A program made the position numbers and the translations under genes. The notes beneath the pieces were generated by a model. It ran no database searches. It was not told where the DNA came from and was given only the letters and a program-made list of their open reading frames with translations. Of a DNA stretch of 53,656 nucleotides, positions 26,494 to 35,037 are shown piece by piece. The DNA is from a virus. The stretch is taken from positions 1-53,656 of the IMG/VR virus record IMGVR_UViG_3300023181_000009. The stretch is one strand, 5' to 3'. Numbering within the stretch: position 1 is the stretch's first letter; each line of letters begins with the position of its first letter.

Positions 26494-29400
26494 ATGAGCC
26501 AATACACACAAATATTGCAGTTCTTAAATAGGTTAAATACAGCTTTTAACCTTATAGTTTCAAATAGTAAAAGAATAGATGAACTTCCTGCGTATGTTTC
26601 AGGAACTAAATTAGCAGCTATATGGAATCCAAACACGCAAAGAACAGAACGAGTTGAGTTAAATGACAATGATGGCATTCCCTACTCTCCTATGGGTACT
26701 ACAAGAAGCTTTTATGTAGAAAGTGATGTAAATGTAACAGAAACAACAGTAAGAAGTTTACTAAATGCAGGAACACCTACAGGAAATTATCCTATATCTA
26801 TTTCTTCATCTGAAACACCTGTTTATATTGTTATAAATAAGACTACCGAAACCAATACTTTAAGATATGTTTTTGGATTTTCGAGGGGTGCAGGTTCATG
26901 GGGTTTTGGTGGAACAACGATACCATTATTCTCATTTACGCAATTAAGCGCGCCTTATTACTTAACTATTGACGATATAACTAACGACCCTAACACTCAA
27001 ACAATAGATTTAGGTTCATTACCAACGGGAGATTATGTAACGGCTGCTAATAGCGAGTCTCGTGATTTATCAAACGAGGACTTAGTTTACTATTTTAGTT
27101 ACACACAAGATGGTGTTTTGTATTTAGTTCAATTCATCGGAGACAACGGCATTTACGGAAGTTCAGGCACGCAATTAGTATTAGGAGATTTTGCGGCTGC
27201 TACAAACAGTAATGTAACACCTGAACAGGACTTACAAGATGTAACTACTGTAGGTAATACCACAAATAAGGATATAATACATACCGATGAGTCAGGTACG
27301 ACTTATAAAAATGGTGCTGGGGATAAGCAGGCTTTTTTTAGATATGTTGACGAATTTAATTTAGAAATTTCAGACCCTACATTTAAAGTTATTAATGGTT
27401 CTGATTCAAGATATGTGCCTCTTAACATAGGAGGTGTTGAAGCTGACGAAAACGGGTTTGTTGATATTTCAGAAGGATTAAGTGGTCAGTTTATACCTTT
27501 GCCGGGAACTACAGAGGGTAATCCTGTTGCAGGGGATATAGAAGTTGCAGACGGTATTAAAATATTCACTACCGATGGTGTTTTTAGGATAGGAGGAGAA
27601 ACACAGGGATTGCAATTTTCAAGTGATGGCGTTAATAATTCTGCAATATTATCTTACCCCCCTACTTCAAAAGGTTTTACTGGAGCATCAGAATTTACAA
27701 ACGATGGCTCGGATAGAAAACAATTTCCTCAAAATGGTTGGGTTTTAGATAATATTGCAGGACGTGAAGAAATAACAAACGATTTGTTTATATCATGCAT
27801 GTTATACAAATACATAGAGTCTCCAAGCACCTATGATGGTAGAAGTATGTACTACATATACAAAGGAGAAGAAAAGTATTTTGATATTACACCTTATGTT
27901 CCTGATAGGTCAGTGTTTCCGAGATTGCTTTGTCATGCTGTTTTTATAGATGGTAACAACATTATAATACAAGGTTCTACTGGCTATAATTCAGCAGACC
28001 ATAATGATATGTTTATTCTTGTTTTTGAAGATTGCTATACTTTAAACGGAGAATTAAAATCAAGTAGTTATAAGTATAAAACATTTGTTGATTTTCTTAA
28101 TAGAGATTCATCGGGACTAATGTATGATGTACATGGTATTACATTATTTGATGGTTATCTTTACGGAAATACAAGAATACAGCAAGCAGGTATAACAGCC
28201 GGAGCAAGAACACAGGTATTTAAAATAAATCCTTATGATTTAGAAGATGCCACCGTAATAACATTAAATGATTATCAAGGTAGCGCAGGAGAAATACAAG
28301 TCACAAAAGATGGTGTTTTTTCAGTAGTTGTAAGAAGCGCAACTCTTGGAGGCTATATAATAAGAACTGATTTAAATTTAAATAATGTCACTAATTTAGC
28401 CGATATAGGCACTACAATAACCAAAAGAGTTTTAAGGAGTGTTCCTTTTGTAATAAGTAAAGGAGAGTTATATTTACCTACATACGACAATACATCTTCA
28501 TCTACATATCCAAGATTTCTAAAGGTTTCCGTATATAATACATTATCAGGGAAATTAGTTAGAGAATCTGAAACCTTAACAATATCTCCAGGTACTGAAA
28601 TAAACGATTTGTATTGGCATTGGGCTAATATATATCAGGGAAAACTAATAATGCATGCTTGTATCGGTAATAATGAAAATAGGTATATAGTTAGAATAGA
28701 TACAGCTACACTAACACTTGAAGAAAGTAGACCTGTATCGTTCTTTTCAGGGTCAAACAGTACCATATTTACGAACGATAACAGTATAATGCCGGATGGT
28801 TACATCTATTTTAATGAAGAATTGAATGCTGTTACAGGTAAATTATATAGAGTTAAATATAACGATTTTTCTGATTTTACAGCCATAACCCCTATCGGTA
28901 ACGGGGGTTATTATTATTCAGGAGGTTCTACAGACACAAGGTTTGGAAAAGATTATCAAAGCAAATCATTACAAAAGGTATTAGAATCTACTACACCCAA
29001 TTTAACCGCGCCTACATCTACAGGAACTTTAACTACAGGGGTAAGGGTTAATAGCGTTACATATACTACAGGTACAGATGGCATTGCTGATTTAGGCACT
29101 ATTGGTGGTACATCTACGGTTTACCCTAAAATACTTATATGTGATGTTACACCCGCAACCGTTCAGGGTTCAGTATCGGGAAGTACCGAAACTATATTTA
29201 GATTAGAACCGATACCAGCAAATACACTTAGCGCGGGGGTTTTATCCGTAAACTTTACTTTTAGTAATGTAGGTGTTGCAGGAACTAAACCTATTAAATG
29301 CTATTTAAGCAACTCTTCATCAATGGTTTCTTCTAATGTATACGCTATTTTAACACCAAGTGCAACTGGGAGATTTAATAGGATTACAAGAGATTTAATT

Positions 29401-29604
29401 ATATCTTCATCGGGCTTAGTTACGGGCGCAGCAAACGGAGCAAGTTTGCCGACTGACCAAATAATAAATGGAGGGGCTAAAAGAGCTGCTACAACACTTG
29501 ATTTTACACAAACTATATATGTTTACGCTACAGTAGCACTAACAAGTACTGCCGACGATATGACACAGGAAGCCGTAGAAGTATTATTTATAAAAGCTCA
29601 ATAA
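26494..29604 (+). CDS. Tail fibre / receptor-binding protein (1036 aa)
   Basis: Long Thr/Ser/Gly-rich beta protein after the tail-tip genes. The N terminus (residues 1-60) is helical with a K-R-I-D-E-L-P pattern that is common in attachment domains of Bacteroidota phage fibres; the middle contains a repeating W-x-N-I and beta-propeller-like region (about 430-760); the last 200 residues are a separate beta domain. Host-range determinant by position and composition. Confidence 0.7.
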   Translation: MSQYTQILQFLNRLNTAFNLIVSNSKRIDELPAYVSGTKLAAIWNPNTQRTERVELNDNDGIPYSPMGTTRSFYVESDVNVTETTVRSLLNAGTPTGNYPISISSSETPVYIVINKTTETNTLRYVFGFSRGAGSWGFGGTTIPLFSFTQLSAPYYLTIDDITNDPNTQTIDLGSLPTGDYVTAANSESRDLSNEDLVYYFSYTQDGVLYLVQFIGDNGIYGSSGTQLVLGDFAAATNSNVTPEQDLQDVTTVGNTTNKDIIHTDESGTTYKNGAGDKQAFFRYVDEFNLEISDPTFKVINGSDSRYVPLNIGGVEADENGFVDISEGLSGQFIPLPGTTEGNPVAGDIEVADGIKIFTTDGVFRIGGETQGLQFSSDGVNNSAILSYPPTSKGFTGASEFTNDGSDRKQFPQNGWVLDNIAGREEITNDLFISCMLYKYIESPSTYDGRSMYYIYKGEEKYFDITPYVPDRSVFPRLLCHAVFIDGNNIIIQGSTGYNSADHNDMFILVFEDCYTLNGELKSSSYKYKTFVDFLNRDSSGLMYDVHGITLFDGYLYGNTRIQQAGITAGARTQVFKINPYDLEDATVITLNDYQGSAGEIQVTKDGVFSVVVRSATLGGYIIRTDLNLNNVTNLADIGTTITKRVLRSVPFVISKGELYLPTYDNTSSSTYPRFLKVSVYNTLSGKLVRESETLTISPGTEINDLYWHWANIYQGKLIMHACIGNNENRYIVRIDTATLTLEESRPVSFFSGSNSTIFTNDNSIMPDGYIYFNEELNAVTGKLYRVKYNDFSDFTAITPIGNGGYYYSGGSTDTRFGKDYQSKSLQKVLESTTPNLTAPTSTGTLTTGVRVNSVTYTTGTDGIADLGTIGGTSTVYPKILICDVTPATVQGSVSGSTETIFRLEPIPANTLSAGVLSVNFTFSNVGVAGTKPIKCYLSNSSSMVSSNVYAILTPSATGRFNRITRDLIISSSGLVTGAANGASLPTDQIINGGAKRAATTLDFTQTIYVYATVALTSTADDMTQEAVEVLFIKAQ

Positions 29605-29606
29605 TT

Positions 29607-30071
29607 ATGAAAAAAATCGCCTTACTCGTATTTTTATTAACAGCCTCTATGCAGGCTCAACAATTCAACATTTACGATTGTACAACATTCGTTTATGTCG
29701 GATATTCAACTATTCAGCCCACATCGGGATGCTACACAACAGTTATTCCTCAGATGTTATACTGTTACCCTAAATTTAACATTACTACACAACAATGGTA
29801 TGAATCGGGGAACACATTACAGCTTGAAGATTGCTACACTTTAAGAGATTTGGCATCTATGGTATATAATGCGGAATCATTGGTTAACAATCAATTTACT
29901 GTATTGAAAACAGATTCACAATTGAATTATTATTACGGGGATATACAGCCTCCTTTTCAGTTGTTTTGTCCAAATACTCCTTGGCCAGGACAGCCTACAT
30001 GGTCAGTAACATACATAAAAATGTCACCTACTAAATGGAGACGTTCATTTTCAACCGATAATCAACCATAA
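29607..30071 (+). CDS. Secreted protein of the tail region (154 aa)
   Basis: Begins with a type I signal peptide (M-K-K-I-A-L-L-V-F-L-L, cleavage after M-Q-A). The mature part is Tyr/Cys/Pro-rich with seven cysteines, suitable for disulfides in the periplasm. It lies between fibre genes, where a signal peptide is unusual for a virion protein. Confidence 0.65.
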   Translation: MKKIALLVFLLTASMQAQQFNIYDCTTFVYVGYSTIQPTSGCYTTVIPQMLYCYPKFNITTQQWYESGNTLQLEDCYTLRDLASMVYNAESLVNNQFTVLKTDSQLNYYYGDIQPPFQLFCPNTPWPGQPTWSVTYIKMSPTKWRRSFSTDNQP

Positions 30072-30073
30072 TC

Positions 30074-30895
30074 ATGAAACAGATATTTAAAAATATTATT
30101 GGAGTAGCGTGTTCTATTGCAGTACTTGGTGTTGTAGTAATATTCATGTTTGCAGCAGGAAATAAGCCATTTGATTTATTTACTACAGTACCAGGGGATA
30201 ACGTTCCAGTTTATAATTCAACAACTATGCTATGGACTGGTTTCGCTCTTGATGCTTTAGCGAAAGTCAGCGATATACCTACAAATAATAATCAGTTAAC
30301 TAATGGAGCAGGATATATTACAAGTGTACCGGCTCAAACATGGTCAAGCATTACAGGAAAACCTACTTTGTTTTCGGGTAGCTATGCAGATTTAACCAAT
30401 AAGCCTACAATAGACAATTATACCGACACACGTGCCCGTGCATCAATTAGTTTAACCACAACAGGCAATACAGGTGCATCTACTTATAATGCTGCTACAG
30501 GGGTTTTAAATGTGCCTAACTACTCGTTTACACCAATAGCACCAACTTACAGTAACACACCTGCAAGAACATTAAACGCTACAGGTTCTATACTATCTGC
30601 AACAAAACCTACATGGGTATCATATAGCATAACACATACAGTAGCTTTAACTTTAGTAACATTAAATGGCGCAAGTAATGTATATTTAGAAATAAGCCCT
30701 AATAATACAACGTGGACTACAATTAGCCAAGCAGGATTTAGCGATGGTGTTGCGGTTGCAGTAGCGATTACTAAAAACCAAACTAATAATATACAGGGCT
30801 ATATACCCGCTAATTATTATTATCGTATAAGGAGTGTTGTAACAGGCGGTGGAAGTGCTACATTTGCAAACGGACAAGAAGTAACAATAAATTAA
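30074..30895 (+). CDS. Fibre-like protein with N-terminal membrane anchor (273 aa)
   Basis: Residues 8-28 form a transmembrane helix. The central part has tail-fibre repeats (NNQLTNGAGYIT, WSSITGKPTLF, YADLTNKPTI, TGVLNVPNY), followed by a C-terminal beta domain with N-T-T-W. A fibre-type sequence behind a membrane helix suggests a cell-surface or envelope-exposed form, or a mis-sorted fibre; tail fibres normally lack such an anchor. Confidence 0.65.
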   Translation: MKQIFKNIIGVACSIAVLGVVVIFMFAAGNKPFDLFTTVPGDNVPVYNSTTMLWTGFALDALAKVSDIPTNNNQLTNGAGYITSVPAQTWSSITGKPTLFSGSYADLTNKPTIDNYTDTRARASISLTTTGNTGASTYNAATGVLNVPNYSFTPIAPTYSNTPARTLNATGSILSATKPTWVSYSITHTVALTLVTLNGASNVYLEISPNNTTWTTISQAGFSDGVAVAVAITKNQTNNIQGYIPANYYYRIRSVVTGGGSATFANGQEVTIN

Positions 30896-30902
30896 ACATA
30901 TT

Positions 30903-31325
30903 ATGACAACAAAATTTAGAACGGATTTAGTAAATTATGGAGTAGGTATATCAGTAGCAGTCGCTGTAATTGGCGGTTCGAACTATATTGGAATAGGCGG
31001 AAAATTTGGAGATAAAGTCGTTGCATGGATTGTTATATGCGCTATGGCTATAGGCTTAGGATGGGCGGCTGCATGGATTATTAACTGGTTACAAGGCCAA
31101 AGCCACCAAAAAGCATTAGATGCAAACGAAGAGGAAAAAAGAAGTGCTAAAGGAGCTGCATGGGCTACTATTATTATTGCACCTATTTTAATTATTATAT
31201 CCTCATTTGTTAAAATAAATCCTAATGTATATGGTGTTATATCTTTATGTGGAATAGGGGTATTTTTAATTGCTTTTGCTTATTGGGGCGTTCCTGCTTT
31301 ACTCAAAAGGTTGTCTAAAAAATAG
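30903..31325 (+). CDS. Membrane protein, four helices (140 aa)
   Basis: Hydrophobic helices at about 12-30, 37-60, 82-103 and 109-130 with a charged hydrophilic loop (residues 64-80). By position at the start of the membrane-protein run it may belong to the lysis module. No holin signature confirms this. Confidence 0.6.
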   Translation: MTTKFRTDLVNYGVGISVAVAVIGGSNYIGIGGKFGDKVVAWIVICAMAIGLGWAAAWIINWLQGQSHQKALDANEEEKRSAKGAAWATIIIAPILIIISSFVKINPNVYGVISLCGIGVFLIAFAYWGVPALLKRLSKK

Positions 31326-31346
31326 CCTTAAAAACAAATTATACTT

Positions 31347-31374
31347 AACCAACTCTTAACGGGTTGGTTTTTTT
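31347..31374 (+). terminator. Intrinsic terminator after tail module
   Basis: AACCAAC (31347-31353) pairs with GTTGGTT (31363-31369), loop of nine, followed by a run of T. Confidence 0.8.
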
Positions 31375-31376
31375 AT

Positions 31377-31384
31377 TATATTTG
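31377..31384 (+). promoter_or_regulatory. Promoter for lysis/membrane module (TATATTTG)
   Basis: TATATTTG fits TANNTTTG and lies just downstream of the terminator and 16 bp before the next start codon. Confidence 0.55.
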
Positions 31385-31400
31385 CTTTAACATAAAAATA

Positions 31401-31619
31401 ATGGTTATGAAGTTTTTATCAGATAATATAAAGCCTGTACTTGGATTGATAATAATATCAGCAGGTATAGTTTATTTTTTTATATGCCTGGATATAAATA
31501 GAGAACCTAATGGAGCTATGATAGGCCTTGTGAGTATGGCAGCAGGTTATTACTTTGGATCATCTACAGGAACGGCTAAAAAAGACGAAACAATATCTGA
31601 TTTAGCTAAAAAACAATGA
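31401..31619 (+). CDS. Holin-like small membrane protein (72 aa)
   Basis: Two transmembrane helices (about 12-31 and 39-53) and a polar, charged C terminus with Y-Y-F-G-S-S-T-G-T-A-K-K, a pattern common to putative holins of Bacteroidota phages. Size and topology are right for a class II holin. A second ATG at 31407 is possible. Ends ATGA into the next gene. Confidence 0.65.
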   Translation: MVMKFLSDNIKPVLGLIIISAGIVYFFICLDINREPNGAMIGLVSMAAGYYFGSSTGTAKKDETISDLAKKQ

Positions 31620-31825
31620 GAAAAACACTGATAATTATTTGGAGTGGGCTAAAGAGATTAGCTTTATTATTGGGCATATTATCTGTAATTATAACTATGA
31701 ACTATGCATTTTGCGATGGGCAAAAACTTAATAAAAACACTAAAGATACTAAAAGAAAAACTGATAGCATTAAGGCGGGAAAACGTTTTAAGCGAGTTGA
31801 CAAGGGAAATGGGTTACAGCCGTAA
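31616..31825 (+). CDS. Small membrane protein overlapping the next gene (69 aa)
   Basis: One hydrophobic helix near residues 13-32 and a very basic tail (K-D-T-K-R-K-T-D-S-I-K-A-G-K-R). The start is coupled to the upstream stop (ATGA). The last 110 bases also encode residues of the protein starting at 31716 in another frame. Possible antiholin or spanin partner by position. Confidence 0.55.
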   Translation: MRKTLIIIWSGLKRLALLLGILSVIITMNYAFCDGQKLNKNTKDTKRKTDSIKAGKRFKRVDKGNGLQP

Positions 31826-31904
31826 TTATTATAGGGCATGGCTTATATTTATGGCTTTATTTACTTTTTACATTATTTACACAATTTATAATTTTACACA
31901 CTAA
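31716..31904 (+). CDS. Small membrane protein, overlapping gene (62 aa)
   Basis: A basic, helical N-terminal half followed by one transmembrane helix (about 43-59, AWLIFMALFTFYIIYTI). Another ATG at 31704 is in frame. The stop overlaps the next start (TAATG). Nested with the 31616 gene like overlapping lysis genes of other phages. Confidence 0.55.
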   Translation: MGKNLIKTLKILKEKLIALRRENVLSELTREMGYSRNYYRAWLIFMALFTFYIIYTIYNFTH

Positions 31905-32155
31905 TGAGTTACAACGTATTAAAAATCACAAAAAAGGCAGCACAAACACTTGCTAATTCAGGACAGGAAACAGCTTTTTTTTTAGATGAACAACCTACAG
32001 AAGTTTATTTAACTTATAATGACGTAGCTGTTACAGGAAGCAAAGAGCCTTTTGTCTTGCAGGATGCAGATGTACAAAAAACAGGTCTTGTTACTTATAA
32101 TGCACTTGATGGCGGTTATCCAATAAGGAAAGATAAAAAAATGTTTCCTCGTTAA
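31904..32155 (+). CDS. Hypothetical protein (83 aa)
   Basis: Soluble, with a V-Y-L-T-Y-N-D-V-A-V-T-G beta pattern. It is the only non-membrane product in this run. Its stop overlaps the next start (TAATG). Confidence 0.6.
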   Translation: MSYNVLKITKKAAQTLANSGQETAFFLDEQPTEVYLTYNDVAVTGSKEPFVLQDADVQKTGLVTYNALDGGYPIRKDKKMFPR

Positions 32156-32550
32156 TGTTTAGCGAAAAATATAATCTAAGGGATATGTTTAGTAAGTATG
32201 CTATTCATATCCCTTTTTTAGCTATGATAGGCAACCTTATCGGTTTTATCATATTCTTTTCTTACTATATGAATGGAAAGAAAGAAAGTGAATTAATGTG
32301 TACTTTAGACAACCTATTAAAGCACATAACAGAAACGCCTTTGTTATTTATACTATTAATTTACGCATTTATAGAAAAGCCAACATATATATCTAAATTA
32401 AGCTTAAGATGCATTATTGTATTATGGTTTATTAACCTACCCTATATAATATTTTCATTTGATGTTGATATTTACTTCTTTATAAGCGTTATTTGTGTTT
32501 ATATAGTATTCCTTGTGCTTTCTTTGGCAAAAATTACTAAAAGAATTTAA
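32155..32550 (+). CDS. Membrane protein, three to four helices (131 aa)
   Basis: Hydrophobic segments near residues 18-36, 58-70, 82-100 and 105-126. Unknown role; grouped with the lysis module by position. Confidence 0.6.
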   Translation: MFSEKYNLRDMFSKYAIHIPFLAMIGNLIGFIIFFSYYMNGKKESELMCTLDNLLKHITETPLLFILLIYAFIEKPTYISKLSLRCIIVLWFINLPYIIFSFDVDIYFFISVICVYIVFLVLSLAKITKRI

Positions 32551-32578
32551 TTACCTTTACATCTGTAATAGAAAGCCA

Positions 32579-32971
32579 ATGTATAACTCAACATTCCTGC
32601 TATTAACTACGGTAATAGTTTCTGAAACATCGCAGGAAGCACCTATGCTTTCTTTATCTATATTCCTTGCTGCCTTATCAGGTTACGCTATACGTTTAGG
32701 AATGGATATTCAAAATAAACAACTTTCCTGGTCACGAACCATTATACAAGTATTGTACATTATAGGTCTTTCTTGGTTTGGATTAAACATGTGGCCTTTA
32801 CTTGAAACTAAATGGCCTGTAACAACTTATGTTTTCTTTGTGAGTGTATTTGGTATTTTTATAGTAGGTTTGGCTAATAGTATTGTAAAGCAAGGTTTAA
32901 CCGCTTACTTTAAAGGAATGCTTAAAAAGTTATTGGCTGATGAAGAAATAAAAGAAGAAAACCATGATTAA
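32579..32971 (+). CDS. Membrane protein, possible holin (130 aa)
   Basis: Three hydrophobic helices (about 21-41, 55-75, 80-102) and a charged C terminus. I start at ATG 32579; the frame extends upstream to 32513 inside the previous gene. Resembles multi-helix proteins often called phage holin family members; uncertain. Confidence 0.6.
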   Translation: MYNSTFLLLTTVIVSETSQEAPMLSLSIFLAALSGYAIRLGMDIQNKQLSWSRTIIQVLYIIGLSWFGLNMWPLLETKWPVTTYVFFVSVFGIFIVGLANSIVKQGLTAYFKGMLKKLLADEEIKEENHD

Positions 32972-33326
32972 CATAGCCAACATAATAATAATAGTTTTAA
33001 TGATGTGCTATATAGTGTACATGAGTTACATTGTTTCCGGCATGAAGTATAGCTACTGGTACATATTTATGAGGTATTTAAGACATAAAGATTATAAACC
33101 TTTAGAATGGCTTATATCTAATAAATATCTATTCACAGTACCTCCATTAATGATTAGTGTATTCATAATCATATTAGCATATTTAAAGCAGTTGAAAGAT
33201 GGCTTAATTCTTGTACGTCCTGAAATAGCGGTATTTTCAGCCGTTGTATTTTGGTTTTGTCTTATATACTATAATAAGAACAGGGACGATAAGTTACGTA
33301 AATACGAAAAAGATAATAAAATGTAG
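32964..33326 (+). CDS. Membrane protein, three helices (120 aa)
   Basis: Hydrophobic segments at about 4-26, 55-75 and 84-103, with a Lys/Asp-rich C-terminal tail. Overlaps the upstream gene by eight bases. Unknown role. Confidence 0.6.
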   Translation: MINIANIIIIVLMMCYIVYMSYIVSGMKYSYWYIFMRYLRHKDYKPLEWLISNKYLFTVPPLMISVFIIILAYLKQLKDGLILVRPEIAVFSAVVFWFCLIYYNKNRDDKLRKYEKDNKM

Positions 33327-33331
33327 TTACC

Positions 33332-33472
33332 ATGAAAACAAAGGCAAGTAAAAAGACAATCGATAAAGCAAATAAGCTTTTGGAAGAAAATAAAAACATC
33401 AGCCTTTATTTGAATGGTAAAATAACAGTTGAGGAATTAAATAAAAGAGGCGTTAAGTTTGACTGGACTTAA
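33332..33472 (+). CDS. Small hypothetical protein (46 aa)
   Basis: Short basic helical protein five bases after the previous stop, ending V-K-F-D-W-T, where a V-E-E-L-x-x-R-G-V pattern suggests a small regulatory or antitoxin-like fold. Supported by operon position only. Confidence 0.5.
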   Translation: MKTKASKKTIDKANKLLEENKNISLYLNGKITVEELNKRGVKFDWT

Positions 33473-33482
33473 AATAATGTTG

Positions 33483-33490
33483 TACATTTG
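33483..33490 (+). promoter_or_regulatory. Putative promoter before a short structured RNA (TACATTTG)
   Basis: TACATTTG, followed within 70 bases by a strong terminator and with no gene in between. Confidence 0.5.
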
Positions 33491-33494
33491 CTAC

Positions 33495-33554
33495 ATGTGA
33501 TGGGTCACATAATTGTTAGCCTCTTAAATACTGAGAATATTTAAGGGGTTTTTT
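33495..33554 (+). ncRNA. Candidate short structured RNA with terminator
   Basis: A hairpin ATGTGA-TGGG-TCACAT (33495-33510) is followed by an 11-bp terminator stem, 33520-33530 with 33538-33548, and six T. With the promoter at 33483 this defines an RNA of about 60 bases upstream of the endolysin promoter. It could equally be the terminator of the membrane-protein operon. Confidence 0.5.
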
Positions 33555-33556
33555 AT

Positions 33557-33564
33557 TACCTTTG
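33557..33564 (+). promoter_or_regulatory. Endolysin promoter (TACCTTTG)
   Basis: TACCTTTG directly after the terminator, 22 bp before ATG 33587. The same octamer is used by the spanin gene at 36029, suggesting joint late control of lysis. Confidence 0.55.
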
Positions 33565-33586
33565 ATATTCACTTTAAATGTATTTT

Positions 33587-34240
33587 ATGAACTACATTAT
33601 TGAATTTCAGGAAAAATATAAAATACCTCTTACCGGCACACTCGATAGGAAAACATTACTTAAAATGAAATCTGTTTGGGGTATAAGTAATAATCAATTA
33701 GCACATGTACTTGCAAATGTAGATAATGAGACAGGTAATTTTACGTTAGCTTATGAGAACCTGAATTATTCAGCTAAACGTCTTATTGAAATATTTAAGT
33801 ATCGACTTGACCGTAATAAAGACGGATGGTTAGATGCATCAGAAAAAGCTAAAATAAAAGAAATAGCAGGCAACCCTCAAAAGATTGCTAATTTTGTTTA
33901 TGCTGATCGTTATGGAAATGGTAATGAAGCATCCGGGGATGGATGGCGTTACAGAGGTCGCGGCGGCATTCAGGTTACTTTTAAATCTAACTACCAGGCT
34001 TTTTCTAATTTCACTAAGGATAAATCTATTATTGCTAATCCTGATTTAGTAGCTTCAAAATACTTTTGGGAAAGTGCTATTTGGTTCTTTACATACGCTA
34101 AGTTATGGAGCAAGATGTTATATAGTGACGAGGCAAGCGTAAAAGCTGTTAGAAAAGCTGTAAATGGCGGTGCAATAGGCTTGGATCATGTTCAAACAAA
34201 ATTTAAATACTACATTAAGCTTTTGAATGAAATAAATTAA
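33587..34240 (+). CDS. GH19 lysozyme-type endolysin with embedded EF-hand
   Basis: Cuts the host peptidoglycan at lysis. The GH19 fold is shown by A-H-V-L-A-N-V-D-N-E-T-G-N-F (catalytic Glu about 48), N-Y-S-A-K-R-L, Y-x-D-R-Y-G-N-G and G-D-G-W-R-Y-R-G-R-G. At residues 75-86 a perfect EF-hand calcium loop occurs, with D1, N3, D5, G6, L8, D9 and E12 all present. No signal peptide or export helix, so release depends on a holin. An ATG at 33578 is also in frame, but it leaves only about seven bases after the promoter's start site. Confidence 0.9.
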   Translation: MNYIIEFQEKYKIPLTGTLDRKTLLKMKSVWGISNNQLAHVLANVDNETGNFTLAYENLNYSAKRLIEIFKYRLDRNKDGWLDASEKAKIKEIAGNPQKIANFVYADRYGNGNEASGDGWRYRGRGGIQVTFKSNYQAFSNFTKDKSIIANPDLVASKYFWESAIWFFTYAKLWSKMLYSDEASVKAVRKAVNGGAIGLDHVQTKFKYYIKLLNEIN

Positions 34241-34245
34241 AAAGT

Positions 34246-34275
34246 AAAGCCCCCGTAATGGAGGCTTTTTTATTT
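34246..34275. terminator. Bidirectional terminator between converging genes
   Basis: AAGCCCCC and GGAGGCTT (one mismatch) with a five-base loop, T-run on the right and A-run on the left, serving the endolysin from the left and the operon at 34283 from the right. Confidence 0.75.
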
Positions 34276-34282
34276 TAAGTAG

Positions 34283-34639
34283 TTAGTTAACTTCTAATAT
34301 GTTTCTATAATCAAACAGTAAGCTTTTGCCTCTACCTGAAACCTTAAAATTGTAAATGCTATCCTTTTTTAAATGAAAGAATAAATCGCTATTATTATAC
34401 TTTACATTAACTAAAGAAGATTCACATACAAATGTTTCTCTATCAGTTATAACTAAGTATCTTATTTCAGTTGATACGCTTTTGCCTGTACCATGTATTA
34501 ATTGTTGCTGCTGCAATTCAATTATTTTTGCTCCATTAACCTTGCTTATGTTTAAACTATTGTCTATATTCAGTCCTATTATTATAATAAATGGTATTAA
34601 AACAATAGCAGTAACTATCCAAGTCCTTCTTTTTATCAT
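34283..34639 (-). CDS. Single-pass membrane protein (118 aa)
   Basis: A transmembrane helix at residues 6-24 preceded by K-R-R, then about 90 residues that are probably periplasmic, beta-rich and Ser/Asn-containing. Last gene of the antirepressor operon. Unknown role. Confidence 0.6.
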   Translation of the reverse strand: MIKRRTWIVTAIVLIPFIIIIGLNIDNSLNISKVNGAKIIELQQQQLIHGTGKSVSTEIRYLVITDRETFVCESSLVNVKYNNSDLFFHLKKDSIYNFKVSGRGKSLLFDYRNILEVN

Positions 34640-34645
34640 GATTAA

Positions 34646-35032
34646 TTAGTCTATTTGATTACTATATAGTACTTCAGCTTTTTCTTTTATCTTTTGAAAA
34701 ACATCGTTATCTAATTCTTTTTGTGCTACACCTATAAAGAAACTTCCAAAATGCCTAACAGCCACTTTAGGATTATCCTTATTTAATCCTGAAATTCTAT
34801 TTTTTATTGTTGAATGTAATATCCCCAAAAGTGTTTTAAACCTTATGTTTTTAGAATATGTTTCATAAGGTACTGGTGTACCTTTCTCTTTTAAATCCTT
34901 AAAGTTATCAATTGCGGCCTTCATATGAGACATAAGCTTTAACAACTCAATTTCATAATTTAAAAGTATAGATATATCTTGACAATCTATTATATCCTGT
35001 TCTGTAAAACTAAGTGTTTTAATTTCTATCAT
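34646..35032 (-). CDS. Hypothetical protein (128 aa)
   Basis: Helical soluble protein, six bases after the antirepressor gene, not recognised. Operon membership suggests a part in the same regulatory decision. Confidence 0.6.
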   Translation of the reverse strand: MIEIKTLSFTEQDIIDCQDISILLNYEIELLKLMSHMKAAIDNFKDLKEKGTPVPYETYSKNIRFKTLLGILHSTIKNRISGLNKDNPKVAVRHFGSFFIGVAQKELDNDVFQKIKEKAEVLYSNQID

Positions 35033-35037
35033 AATTA

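Noticed and set aside
31616-31904. Rz/Rz1-type spanin pair
   Set aside because: The overlap resembles Rz/Rz1 but neither product has a true lipobox (Y-A-F-C does not fit), and a better single-chain spanin is at 36058.
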